Assembly: GCA_028718125.1 (NCBI GenBank)
Contig: JAQUMN010000009.1
Span: 1-64,000 of the forward strand
Reading direction: 5' to 3'
Source: Kiritimatiellia bacterium
GTDB taxonomy: Bacteria > Verrucomicrobiota > Kiritimatiellia > JAAZAB01
DNA: 64,000 bases
How positions within the stretch are numbered: position 1 is the first letter of the stretch; every line of letters begins with the position of its first letter. Below, piece by piece: positions 35,184-44,004 of the stretch. A model generated the notes under the pieces. That model made no database searches, was not told where the DNA came from, and saw only the letters and a program-made list of their open reading frames with translations. Position numbers and translations under genes: made by a program.

Positions 35184-37001
35184 ATGGAAGCATCGGTTTT
35201 CAGCAAGGAGTTTGAGCTGTATATCGCCAAGCTGCTCATAGCGGCTGAGACACAATGCACGATTCCGGCAAAGGGTTGGCCTGAGATGCGCGAGCGCGTC
35301 TTGGCCGATCTCCAGCGCACGCTTGGACTTGATCTGCCGCGGGAGTGGCCTGAGCTCCGTCCGCGCGTCGAGGGCGTCTGCCCGCGGGAAGGATACACGA
35401 TAGAGCAGGTTTCCGCCGAATTCTGGCCGGGTATCCGCTATGCCTTGCAGGTGTATCGGCCCGAAGGGAAAGGACCGTTCCCAGGAGTGGTGATGGTCGG
35501 CACGGGCCCGTACGGCTCGCGCCATGGCGTGTACCAGGGCCTCGCCGGCGGCCTGGCGCGGATGGGCATCCTGGTGGTCGGAGTCGTTGCGCTCGGCAAG
35601 GGCGCCCGCGGCACCAAGGAGTGCGCTTATGTCTATAACGCCGGTTCGCTGCTGGCCGGAACAGGCATTGCCCAGGAGCAGTTCAACACGGGCCGGCGGA
35701 CGCTGGACTACCTCTGCAGCCGCCCCGACGTGGATACCCGCCGCATCGGCATCACGGGCGACTCCGACGGCGGCTGGGTCACGCTCTGGGTCGCGACGAT
35801 GGATCCGCGCATCACCGCCGCCGCTCCGGTCGTTACGAATTACACTTTCGGCAACATCATGTTCGGCCAGCTCCCATGGCAGAAAATGGACGCCGCCGAA
35901 GGCTGTACGCCCGAGTCACTCACGTGCTCCGCTAATATTCCCATCATGACGGCCTGTAATGCCCCAAAATGGTTCCGTTTCTTAAACGCCTATGGGGAAA
36001 CGAGCCGCCTCTGCACCATTCCCATCATCGATGGAGCGGCTCGTTCGGCTTATGCCTTTGCAGGCGTGCCGGAACGATACGGCAGCCACATCGCCGACTG
36101 CGGGCACGGCTACTGGCCAATTATACAGGTTGAGGCGATTCAGTGGTTCTGCGAGGTTTTCTTCGGTCGGCGTCCGGATCCGGGGCGCGTGACACTCGGA
36201 GAGTTGCCACCCCCCGGGGGCAACAAGCCGCAGCCCATCGTCATCGATGGAAAGCCGGTTAACGTTGCCCTGGAGGGCACCCCCGAGTTCGAGGCTATGC
36301 ACGTCGGCGACTTGCCCGACGATCCTGGCCAGGGCGCGTTCCTGCCCATCATCGATGACCGCCGCCGTGCAGCACGGGCTCACCGCGCGGAACTTGTCGG
36401 CAATCCTGCGCGAATGCTGGACGAACTCCGCCTCTGCCTCGGCATTCGCGATCTTGCCATGCCCCCGGAGATATGCAGGGTCGGGGACCGGATTGAGACC
36501 GAAATCGGCCTTACAATGGCAGCGCGATGGGTATCTGCATACACGAAGGCAGACCGTGCCGTTCGCCTCGTGGTTGGAGCCGCCGCCGACCGTCAGCAAT
36601 ACGCTGAGACCGGAACGCCGCGGCTTGATCTTGAGATGCGCGAAGAAGCCAGGCTGGGGCTCGTCCTATGGGTTCTGGCGCTTCTCAATCGCCCGCCTTT
36701 GGGAATGTGGGTATGGGATGCCATCTGTGCCGCGCGCTGGCTGAGGCAGCAAGGGATTGAGCGCATTGAACTGGTCGGGGTCGGGGAGGCAGGAGCCATC
36801 ATCGCGCCGCTCGCTGCAGCCCTCTCGACTGATGTGGCCACGCTTCGGATTGCGGGGTCGCCGGTGGTCAGCATGGACGAGATCGTTAGCCGCCATCCCA
36901 GGGAGTGCCGCTACTGGGCGCACCGGCTCCTGTGGGTTGCCGATCTTCCCGATATCCTGGACCTGCTGGAGCGGCAGGGGCGATGGGTGGCGCGGGAGTA
37001 G
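35184..37001 (+). CDS. Two-domain alpha/beta-hydrolase esterase, second domain probably inactive
   Basis: A 605-residue protein without signal peptide. AAAGGAG (35169-35175) is 8 bases before ATG 35184; the frame is open from 35037 but would overlap the previous gene. The N-terminal domain is an acetyl-xylan-esterase/dienelactone-hydrolase-type fold: 'GPFPGVVMVGTG', nucleophile Ser194 in 'GDSDGG', and likely catalytic His308 in 'DCGHGYW'. Residues about 480-600 look like a second, shorter alpha/beta domain. There the nucleophile-elbow-like motif is 'GVGEAG', with Glu535 where Ser would be, so it is probably non-catalytic. It is suited to removing acetyl or other ester groups from sugars. Confidence 0.72.
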   Translation: MEASVFSKEFELYIAKLLIAAETQCTIPAKGWPEMRERVLADLQRTLGLDLPREWPELRPRVEGVCPREGYTIEQVSAEFWPGIRYALQVYRPEGKGPFPGVVMVGTGPYGSRHGVYQGLAGGLARMGILVVGVVALGKGARGTKECAYVYNAGSLLAGTGIAQEQFNTGRRTLDYLCSRPDVDTRRIGITGDSDGGWVTLWVATMDPRITAAAPVVTNYTFGNIMFGQLPWQKMDAAEGCTPESLTCSANIPIMTACNAPKWFRFLNAYGETSRLCTIPIIDGAARSAYAFAGVPERYGSHIADCGHGYWPIIQVEAIQWFCEVFFGRRPDPGRVTLGELPPPGGNKPQPIVIDGKPVNVALEGTPEFEAMHVGDLPDDPGQGAFLPIIDDRRRAARAHRAELVGNPARMLDELRLCLGIRDLAMPPEICRVGDRIETEIGLTMAARWVSAYTKADRAVRLVVGAAADRQQYAETGTPRLDLEMREEARLGLVLWVLALLNRPPLGMWVWDAICAARWLRQQGIERIELVGVGEAGAIIAPLAAALSTDVATLRIAGSPVVSMDEIVSRHPRECRYWAHRLLWVADLPDILDLLERQGRWVARE

Positions 37002-37078
37002 ATCGCCGCATTTATCAAACCACAAAAAGGAAATAGCCCATGCAAACTTTCAAATAATAATATCGGAGGAGCACATTT

Positions 37079-39616
37079 ATGAATAAGATCCGTGAAGCTT
37101 GCTTGCTGGACGCCGCCACCCGGCGCGCGATTATCAAGGCGCCCGAACAATTGACTCGCGGCAAAAAGAAGGACACGCCCGCGGAAATGTGGGGGGGCTA
37201 TAAGACCTACTCGGGAATTTGGCAGGGAAAGTATTCCCAACCGGCGGCGGTCAAGGCGCTGACTCCCCAGTCATTGGCCCGGCAACATCGAGATCCGTCC
37301 CTGGCCATGCTGGATGACTTGATTGCTCATCCGGCCGTTTTCCATACGCCCTTGCAGGAAAAGGGCGATTATATCTTTGCCATGCTGCATACCAACCTGA
37401 TGACCTTGCGCGTGGATGGGCGCTGTAAGGATGGTATTCTAAAAAAATACCCGTTGAAAACCCTCGGCACGGCGTTTGCCGTTGGCGAGCCCGCGCGCCT
37501 GCCGGATTATCGCAAGGTCCGGTTCCGGTGCCATCAGGGCCTGCCATTCATCACCGCGGTCTGGCAGCAGGCGGGCGCGGAATGGCGCCTGGACTCCTTC
37601 ATGGTCGGCGCCAACGGCGAGTCGCCAGGGAGTTACAACTACAATCGCGTGCTCTGGGAAAAGCTGACCGTGCGCAACCCGCTCCGCAAGCCATTGCGGC
37701 TGAAGCTGTTCAGGTGTTTTGCCGAGGCGCCGCGCGCGTCCTTCGGCCTGTGCCATTACAACCGCTTTAACGGCTATCCCAATGCCGCATGGGAGAACGG
37801 CAGCATAAAGCTCGATTTGCGCGGCAATGAAATTTATCGGGAGGACAAACTGATCTGCCGGGTTGATCGCCCGAATAACGTCGCCTTCCGACTAAGCAAC
37901 TTCCCCGGTGACAAGCATCCCGACAGTTTTCAAACCAAGGATAAAGTGCCGTGCCTGGCCCTCAATCTCGCGCCTAGCGAAAGCATCCAACTTGTTTTCC
38001 GGACCTGCTTTTCCGATCGGTTATGGCAGGGCGATGAGATTAAGCGCGTCCGCAAACTGAAATACGGGCGCGAGCGCGCTAAAGGAATTTGTCGTTGGGA
38101 GCAAATCCTGGGGCAGGGCGCCCGGATCACAATCCCGGAAGAGCGCGTTATGGATGCCTGGCGCGCACAAATTGTCTGCCTGCATCAGATGCATCACCGG
38201 TTTGTCGAGACCGACGAGGTGCTTTTCCCGAACCAGGGGCCGGCCTGGCCGATGTCATTGTGGGCGGGGGAGGCGCGCTATTGCATCGCGACGTTTGACC
38301 AGCTGGGCCTGCATGCGGAGGCCCAAAAGGTGATGGAGTATTTTATCCGCAGGCAAATTGACTGGACGGGCCCGTTTAAGGGAGACGTTTCCACGCTCAG
38401 CGGGGCGTTCGATTCGAGTTTCCACTGGATGCAGGATACCGGCGTGATGCTGGGGGCCATGGGCCGGCATTACCTGCTTTCCGGCGACCGGAAATGGCTC
38501 AAGGCCAGGACAGCCTCGGCGCTCATGGCCATGGACTGGATCCATTCGCAGCGGCAGCTGACCAAGGTGAACGATGCGCGCGGGCGCAGGCCGGAGCATT
38601 ACGGGCTGCTGCCCAGCGCGCGCGCCAACGACGGGGAAGACGTGGGGTATTTCTATGCCTTAACCGATTGCCCCACGTGGGAAGGCCTGAACCTGATGGT
38701 TCAAGCCTTGCGCGCGGGAGGAGTATCCATCCCGACGCATCTCCGGGACGAACGCAACGACTATCGCCGCTGCCTGCAGCAAACCATCCGTTCGTTGCTC
38801 GGTCTTTTTTCGGGCACGGATTTCGTTCCGCACGTCGTCTATCCGCCCAAAGGCAAACAGCCCTGGTATTGGACAGGTTCGATGCTCCTCGTGCTTGCCA
38901 GCGGGGTCATTCCGCGCAATTCCGCGCTGTTCAAGGAGCTTTACCGGCGCATCGATCGTCGAACGGCTTCGCGAGGATTGCAGGTATTGGGATTATGCGG
39001 CCGGCTGGATGATCCGAAGGTCAACAATGACGGCGCCCCGCGTTGCGGAATCAAAGGCACAGAGTGGTATGTCATTGCCCCTGAACTGGATCGTTACCGA
39101 CTTTACCTGGAACGCAACGAAATCGAGAAAGCCCTGTTAACCCTTTACAGCCTGATCGCGTTCTGCCTGACCGACACCCTCCAGAGCGTCGAGCGGATCA
39201 ACATCATTGATCCGTATTGGGCGCCGGTGCAGGTCAATCCGAGCGGCAGCGCGCGGATCATCTCGACTATCGGTGAAAGCATCGTTTTTGAAATGGAAAA
39301 GGGCCTTTCGTTTTTCCGCGGTATTCCACGGGCTTGGCTGGAGCCGGGGAAGCATGTGGCCCTCCGGGGATGGAAAACAATACATGGCGCCGTTACCTGT
39401 GCCGTCCAGGTGGATCGGACAGGCGATTGCATTACGGGCAACATTGCTTTTGCCGGCAGCCGCGGAGCGGTGGACGGCGAGATTGTCCTGCGCCATCCGG
39501 CGCGCAAGCCGATCCGGGCGGTGCGCCTCGATGGAGCGCCCTATCGCCGCTTTTCGCGCGACCGGATCTTGTTGCCGCGTGTGTCCGACAAGGTTAATTT
39601 CGAAGTAACGTTCTAA
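37079..39616 (+). CDS. (alpha/alpha)6-barrel glycoside hydrolase-like protein
   Basis: An 845-residue protein with GGAGGAG (37065-37071) 7 bases upstream; no signal peptide. The N-terminal half (about 1-330) is beta-rich, like the super-sandwich in front of six-hairpin glycosidases. Residues about 350-720 contain the helical-barrel signature: 'FPNQGPAWPMSLWAGEARY', 'FDSSFHWMQDTGVMLGAMGRH', 'DWIHSQRQ' and 'GYFYALTDCPTWEGL'. A beta-sandwich closes the protein. The nearest families by appearance are GH63/GH78/GH116 and MGH1-like enzymes; I cannot choose among them or name the catalytic pair. A cytoplasmic location suggests it acts on imported oligosaccharide. Confidence 0.62.
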   Translation: MNKIREACLLDAATRRAIIKAPEQLTRGKKKDTPAEMWGGYKTYSGIWQGKYSQPAAVKALTPQSLARQHRDPSLAMLDDLIAHPAVFHTPLQEKGDYIFAMLHTNLMTLRVDGRCKDGILKKYPLKTLGTAFAVGEPARLPDYRKVRFRCHQGLPFITAVWQQAGAEWRLDSFMVGANGESPGSYNYNRVLWEKLTVRNPLRKPLRLKLFRCFAEAPRASFGLCHYNRFNGYPNAAWENGSIKLDLRGNEIYREDKLICRVDRPNNVAFRLSNFPGDKHPDSFQTKDKVPCLALNLAPSESIQLVFRTCFSDRLWQGDEIKRVRKLKYGRERAKGICRWEQILGQGARITIPEERVMDAWRAQIVCLHQMHHRFVETDEVLFPNQGPAWPMSLWAGEARYCIATFDQLGLHAEAQKVMEYFIRRQIDWTGPFKGDVSTLSGAFDSSFHWMQDTGVMLGAMGRHYLLSGDRKWLKARTASALMAMDWIHSQRQLTKVNDARGRRPEHYGLLPSARANDGEDVGYFYALTDCPTWEGLNLMVQALRAGGVSIPTHLRDERNDYRRCLQQTIRSLLGLFSGTDFVPHVVYPPKGKQPWYWTGSMLLVLASGVIPRNSALFKELYRRIDRRTASRGLQVLGLCGRLDDPKVNNDGAPRCGIKGTEWYVIAPELDRYRLYLERNEIEKALLTLYSLIAFCLTDTLQSVERINIIDPYWAPVQVNPSGSARIISTIGESIVFEMEKGLSFFRGIPRAWLEPGKHVALRGWKTIHGAVTCAVQVDRTGDCITGNIAFAGSRGAVDGEIVLRHPARKPIRAVRLDGAPYRRFSRDRILLPRVSDKVNFEVTF

Positions 39617-39617
39617 C

Positions 39618-39739
39618 GCGGGCATTGCCCGCAGCCTAAAAATATTAACCGCGGATTACGGATAACACGGATAGGGAAGTGCGGCTGATGATCCGGTTTA
39701 ACCAATTCAATATCCGTGATATCCGCGCCATCCGTGGTT
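39618..39739. repeat. Dispersed intergenic repeat, copy B, starting with a hairpin
   Basis: Directly after the glycosidase stop, GCGGGC (39618-39623) and GCCCGC (39627-39632) form a tight stem with a 3-base loop. This is followed by the same CCGCGGATTACGGATAAC... and ATATCCGTGATATCCGCG... half-sites seen in copy A, ending ATCCGTGGTT. The 214-bp gap up to the next gene holds nothing else recognisable. Confidence 0.75.
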
Positions 39740-39830
39740 CCGCCTGTACGGATCCGCCTGGGCGGAAAGATTCTTGTTGTTCATAGCAGTTTTCGATGTT
39801 TAAGGCGCTAAAATTAATACGAGTATAATC

Positions 39831-40883
39831 ATGAAAACCAGCCCGAATTTTGAAGGCGTTGTCGGTCTGCCGGTTGCGGCTGCCGAGTTCCCTCCCGCGA
39901 ACAGGATCACGGATAAAAGCCGATACGCCCTGGACGGCAATTGGGCCTTCTGCCGCTTCGACGACCCCGATATCATTGGCGCGCGCTTCGGTCTGAATCG
40001 CGGGTTTATGAATTCCACGGATTACGGCTTCCCCGTCGACCAGCCGGATGATGGCTGTGCTCTGCGGGTCGAAATTCTGACGCGCGAGGGCGCTTATCTC
40101 TGGATTGAAAATAACAAATACAAGGCGCATGATATTCATATCCCGCCCCGCTCGTATCAGCACACGCTTGCCGTTGCAGGGAGGGATATCCTGAAGCTGT
40201 CCGGTTGGCCGGTAATCCGGTGGAGCATGAGTTCGGACGACGGATTCTTGGCGATCGATGTTGTGCTAGATCCGAAAACCGTGGTGATCCTGCCGGACCA
40301 CGTCTTGAAAAATAGCCGGTTTTCGATGTGGCTTGCCGTGTGCGCTTTGCGCGGCAGCGTGACGATGGGCGATAGTAAGAAGAACATACGCGGCATGGCC
40401 TTCTACGACCATCCTCGAATAACGCGCGAACGTAATGACGTGCCGGAATTCGGCACGTATAATTACATTCCCGTTCGGTTTAACGATGGTTCATGCTTTA
40501 TCTCATATTACGGCGAGACGGCCGATGGCAGGCGCAACGACAGTTATTCGTTCGGGTATTATCTCGACCGCAGGGGATTGGTTTCGGAATTTAAGCCGGA
40601 CGGCATTCAAACCGTAACGTTCGACGCTGATGACCAGCTTGCAACCTGCTCCAGCGCATGGAAATCAGGCAGCCAAAGGCTGAGCATTGGCATACGGTCC
40701 GAGCCGATAGGAGTTAAGAAAGCGTGGGGCACTGGAAACGTTCCGCAGACGCTCAAGGAAAATCGAGTTTTCCCGCTTCCTTTCAAATGCGCTGCGGTAA
40801 TCGCCGAAAACGGCGTATGTAAAACCATTTCCGGCGTAGGGCTGAATGAATATATGCGGAATCCTAAATTACCTGTTATTTAA
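39831..40883 (+). CDS. Hypothetical protein, possibly lipocalin-like
   Basis: A 350-residue protein I do not recognise with confidence; no signal peptide and no transmembrane segment. It is rich in beta strands throughout. Blocks such as 'GMAFYDHPRI' and a C-terminal 'SGVGLNEYM' faintly recall AttH/CrtC-type lipocalin hydratases, but this is weak. No Shine-Dalgarno sequence precedes ATG 39831; a TATAAT lies 1 base upstream of it, too close to act as a promoter for this start. It is the last-but-one gene of the sugar locus. Confidence 0.6.
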   Translation: MKTSPNFEGVVGLPVAAAEFPPANRITDKSRYALDGNWAFCRFDDPDIIGARFGLNRGFMNSTDYGFPVDQPDDGCALRVEILTREGAYLWIENNKYKAHDIHIPPRSYQHTLAVAGRDILKLSGWPVIRWSMSSDDGFLAIDVVLDPKTVVILPDHVLKNSRFSMWLAVCALRGSVTMGDSKKNIRGMAFYDHPRITRERNDVPEFGTYNYIPVRFNDGSCFISYYGETADGRRNDSYSFGYYLDRRGLVSEFKPDGIQTVTFDADDQLATCSSAWKSGSQRLSIGIRSEPIGVKKAWGTGNVPQTLKENRVFPLPFKCAAVIAENGVCKTISGVGLNEYMRNPKLPVI

Positions 40884-40944
40884 AGGTTGTATTTGAACGT
40901 AACGTTCAGTATTATTGAACAATAAATCAACTCAGGAGGATATT

Positions 40945-42450
40945 ATGCAGCGCATATTATCAGCCCTGTCAGCCGGCTTGATTGCCGGCGCGGCCGCGGC
41001 CGACACGCATTACGTGGACCTAAACAACCCCGTCCCCGTGCCGCCTTACACCAGCGGCTGGAGCTCCGCGGCCAACACGATCACCGCGGCAACCGCACAC
41101 GCGGAGACTGTGATGTCTGACGTTGTCCTGGTCAACACGGGGGTCTACGTGCTGGGCGCGACCATCACTATGAACAAAAGCATCGCGATCATTGCCAACA
41201 GCACCAACCGGCAGGATGTGGTCGTGGACGGTGCTTTGACCTATCGCTGTTTTTATTTTGGTTCGGGTGTAGCTATTACGGGGAGCCTGCAGGGATTCAC
41301 GATTTGCAATGGTCGCGCCACAGACGCCCCTGGCGGGGGTGCAATTATATGTTATCCGAAGGCAGGGGCGGGAAACCGGTTCACGATCGCCAATTGCACA
41401 ATTATCAGCAACTCGACTACGTCGGGTGGGGGCGGAGTCTATTTATATACCAACAGCGTGCTCACCAATTGTACCGTGATCACCAACGTGGCTGTGAATG
41501 GGGGCGGCGTTTTTTGTAATATAGGGGGGGAAATCCGGAACTGTATCATTGCTTCGAATTCAGCCGCCGGCTACGGAGGCGGAGTTTATTGTTATCAGAA
41601 CGGCTATATATATGACAGCGTCATTGTCGGCAATATCAACAAAGGCTATGGCGGGGGCGTTTCTATTTATTTGTTTGGAGTGATGCAGAACTGCGTGATC
41701 AGCAATAACGTTTCCACCCTGAATGGCGGCGGAGGGGTGCGGATGCCCGGAGGAATCCTGCAGAACAGTACAATCGTCGGGAATTCTTCCGTAGGATCGG
41801 GCGGGGGCGGAATTTACGTTGATGGCGTCAGTTTAATCGAGAACTGCTTCATTCGCGGCAATGTGGCCACATCGCCAACGGCCACCCTCGGCGGCGGAGG
41901 GCTTCGTTCCTATGGTTCCGGCGGCATTGTGCGCAATTGCCTGATTGTGAACAATACCGCCGTTAAAGAGGCGGGCGGCGTATGGGTCGGGTATTCCGGC
42001 GCGCCCAATAAAGGGCTGACCATGGAGAACTGCACCGTGGTCGGCAACAGCGCCAATGGTAATGGCGGGGGCATTTGGGCGAACAACGCCTCGGCATTGC
42101 CCACGAATATTTTCTTAAATACCGTGATCTACGGCAACACGGCAGACGGCTCCGGATCAAATTGGTTCGGGACGGTGGCATTTACGGTGACCAACTGCTG
42201 CACTATGCCCACGAACGCGCTGCCGGGAGGGAATAACCTGAACGCCGATCCGTTGTTCGCGGACCCGGGGAACACCAATTACCATCTGACCACCCGGTCG
42301 CCCTGCATCAATGCGGGCATCTATAGCAATTGGATGGCGAATGCCGTTGACCTGGATGGCCAGCCCCGCATAAATCAGCGCTACGGCGGTACAGTGGATA
42401 TGGGTGCATACGAATTTCTACCCCGCGGAGCTATTTTTGTAGGGCGTTAA
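40945..42450 (+). CDS. Secreted right-handed beta-helix protein
   Basis: A 501-residue protein. ATG 40945 is 4 bases after AGGAGGA (40934-40940); the frame extends to a TTG at 40915 that is not needed. The signal peptide ends in an Ala-rich stretch, the mature start is 'DTHYVDLNNPVPVPPYT', and Gly-rich beta-helix coils follow. The closing block is 'DGQPRINQRYGG' then 'MGAYEF'. It is a close paralogue of the protein at 10736; in the first 120 and the last 170 codons long stretches agree at DNA level, while the middle coils differ. It ends the sugar locus and converges with dapF. Confidence 0.85.
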   Translation: MQRILSALSAGLIAGAAAADTHYVDLNNPVPVPPYTSGWSSAANTITAATAHAETVMSDVVLVNTGVYVLGATITMNKSIAIIANSTNRQDVVVDGALTYRCFYFGSGVAITGSLQGFTICNGRATDAPGGGAIICYPKAGAGNRFTIANCTIISNSTTSGGGGVYLYTNSVLTNCTVITNVAVNGGGVFCNIGGEIRNCIIASNSAAGYGGGVYCYQNGYIYDSVIVGNINKGYGGGVSIYLFGVMQNCVISNNVSTLNGGGGVRMPGGILQNSTIVGNSSVGSGGGGIYVDGVSLIENCFIRGNVATSPTATLGGGGLRSYGSGGIVRNCLIVNNTAVKEAGGVWVGYSGAPNKGLTMENCTVVGNSANGNGGGIWANNASALPTNIFLNTVIYGNTADGSGSNWFGTVAFTVTNCCTMPTNALPGGNNLNADPLFADPGNTNYHLTTRSPCINAGIYSNWMANAVDLDGQPRINQRYGGTVDMGAYEFLPRGAIFVGR

Positions 42451-42520
42451 GCAAACGCGCCTTCGCTGACGCCTTCCACTTTTGCGCCTGAGGACCATGG
42501 CGCAGGTCTATCATCGGTCA

Positions 42521-43330
42521 TCAGATTTCCACCGTGCCTTCAAACACATAGGCGGCGGGTCCCAGCAGCGTGACGGCTTCGAACCCGGCGTTGGTCATCC
42601 GGTAATTTACTTCCAGCGTGTCGCCATGCCTGCATGTCACGCGCACGGGCGGCGTGACGAGGCCCAGGCGCCCGGCAATCAGGGCGCAGGCCGTGATACC
42701 GGTGCCGCAGGCCGGCGTTTCATCCTCCACGCCGCGCTCATAGGTGCGCACGTGCAAAGCATGCGGGCCGGTGATGGTCATGAAATCAACGTTGGTTCCC
42801 CGGGGCGCGAAGGCGGCGTGATGGCGCATGGCGGCGCCGATGCCGCAAACATCCATCCTGTCCAGCGCCTGGGTTTCAACCACGGCGTGAGGCACGCCCG
42901 TATTAATGGCATGATACCTGACCGCTTGTTTGTTCAACTCCAGGGTTTGGTGGCGCCGGCAGTCAACCGGGGAGGGCAAATGCAAGCGCACGCTATCAGG
43001 CAAGACTTCCGCTGCCAGCAGGCCGGCGGCAGTTTCGATATGCATATTGACGGGGGCGGCGCCCAGATCGTGAGCCAGCCGCGCAATGCAGCGCGCTCCG
43101 TTGCCGCACATGCCGGCCTCGGTCCCGTCCGGGTTAAAAAACCGCATGCGAAAATTGCCGCGTGTGGAAGGTTGAACCAGCAGGAGCCCTTCGCTTCCAA
43201 TACCGGCGTGGCGGTCACAAAGGCGCCGGATAAGCGCCAAATCCGCACACGGGAAATGCGCGGCGCGATCATCCATGAGAATGAAATCGTTGCCGGCGCC
43301 GTGCATTTTCCAGAAGCATTGCTTCTTCAT
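42521..43330 (-). CDS. dapF: Diaminopimelate epimerase
   Basis: A 269-residue cytoplasmic enzyme that interconverts LL- and meso-diaminopimelate for lysine and peptidoglycan synthesis. Both active-site cysteines are present: Cys75 in 'MCGNGARC' and Cys208 in 'PACGTG'. The N-terminal 'KMHGAGNDF' and 'NPDGTEAG' family blocks are intact, and the length is normal. It lies downstream of the HU gene, separated by a strong terminator, so it should have its own promoter in the 86-bp gap or rely on readthrough. It marks the switch from the sugar locus to housekeeping genes. Confidence 0.97.
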   Translation of the reverse strand: MKKQCFWKMHGAGNDFILMDDRAAHFPCADLALIRRLCDRHAGIGSEGLLLVQPSTRGNFRMRFFNPDGTEAGMCGNGARCIARLAHDLGAAPVNMHIETAAGLLAAEVLPDSVRLHLPSPVDCRRHQTLELNKQAVRYHAINTGVPHAVVETQALDRMDVCGIGAAMRHHAAFAPRGTNVDFMTITGPHALHVRTYERGVEDETPACGTGITACALIAGRLGLVTPPVRVTCRHGDTLEVNYRMTNAGFEAVTLLGPAAYVFEGTVEI

Positions 43331-43357
43331 GGCCGGGAAGTATAGCAGGTTGGATGC

Positions 43358-43399
43358 AAAAAAAAAAGGCCGGGGTTATTGTCCCCCCGGCCTTTTTTT
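43358..43399 (-). terminator. Intrinsic terminator after the HU gene
   Basis: AAGGCCGGGG and its partner CCCCGGCCTT form a stem of about 10 bp around a short loop, with an A-run on one side and a T-run on the other. It can therefore end transcription in both directions. It lies 18 bases after the HU stop codon on the - strand. Confidence 0.92.
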
Positions 43400-43416
43400 A
43401 GTCGAAACCAAATCAT

Positions 43417-43698
43417 TTACTTCAGGATGGCTTCCTTGGCGGCCTTGGCGATGCGGAACTTGACAACTTTCTTCGCCGGAATGTTAATGGTTGCGCCGGT
43501 CGCCGGATTACGGCCAATGCGCGCCTGACGCTGGACCAGGACGAGTTTGCCCAAGCCCGGAATCACAAACTTGTCCTTGGCGCCCTTATACGCCATCTTC
43601 ACGAGCTCTTCCAAGGCGATCCCCGCCTGCTTCTTGGTGATTTCCGTCGCTTCGGCGATACCCGCAATGATCTCGCTCTTCGTTTTTGACTTACCCAT
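43417..43698 (-). CDS. HU/IHF-family DNA-binding protein
   Basis: A 93-residue histone-like nucleoid protein. The ribosome site AGAAGGAGG is the strongest in the window. The family signature 'GLGKLVLVQRQARIGRNPATG' region carries the conserved Gly, Arg and the intercalating Pro in the beta-arm ('GRNPATG'). The N-terminal 'KSEIIAGIAEATEITKKQA' helix is typical. It is a single-gene unit with its own promoter and terminator. It is expected to be abundant and to bend DNA; whether it is HU or a homodimeric IHF-like protein cannot be decided. Confidence 0.95.
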   Translation of the reverse strand: MGKSKTKSEIIAGIAEATEITKKQAGIALEELVKMAYKGAKDKFVIPGLGKLVLVQRQARIGRNPATGATINIPAKKVVKFRIAKAAKEAILK

Positions 43699-43738
43699 TA
43701 CACTGTCCTCCTTCTATTGTGGTTTCCCGCTACGTTCC

Positions 43739-43759
43739 CCTGAATGCGGAGCATTCAGG
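43739..43759. promoter_or_regulatory. Perfect 9-bp inverted repeat in the HU leader
   Basis: CCTGAATGC (43739-43747) and GCATTCAGG (43751-43759) are exact inverted repeats around GGA. The site lies about 40 bases upstream of the HU start codon, inside the predicted 5' untranslated region. It may be an RNA hairpin affecting translation or stability, or a protein-binding site. Confidence 0.6.
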
Positions 43760-43814
43760 CCTGACATACTTCAAACTGCATTGCTTAACCCCGCCACAGC
43801 TTTAATGCTGATTA

Positions 43815-43843
43815 AATATCTTTAAAAACGCTGCGCAAGTCAA
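43815..43843 (-). promoter_or_regulatory. Sigma-70-like promoter for the HU gene
   Basis: On the - strand TTGACT (43838-43843, 5 of 6 to consensus) is followed after exactly 17 bases by GATATT (43815-43820, 4 of 6). This would give a leader of about 110 bases. The 306-bp gap between the HU and hisI genes holds only this promoter, the leader hairpin and an AT-rich block around 43845-43870. Confidence 0.5.
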
Positions 43844-44004
43844 CTAAATAAAATAAAATATTTTCAAACAAACACGCGGGCCTTTCCGCTTAGTCATTGA
43901 AAGCATTGCACTGAAGCGCGCCTACATCAAGCCAAAAATTCATTTTTTTCAGGCATCCGTCTGCGCGCTTCCGGCGCCGGTCAAAAGCAAAATGACGGGA
44001 CCGT

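Noticed and set aside
39824..39829. TATAAT as a promoter of the 350-residue protein gene
   Set aside because: It is one base from the ATG, so transcription would start inside the coding sequence. There is also no -35 at proper spacing.
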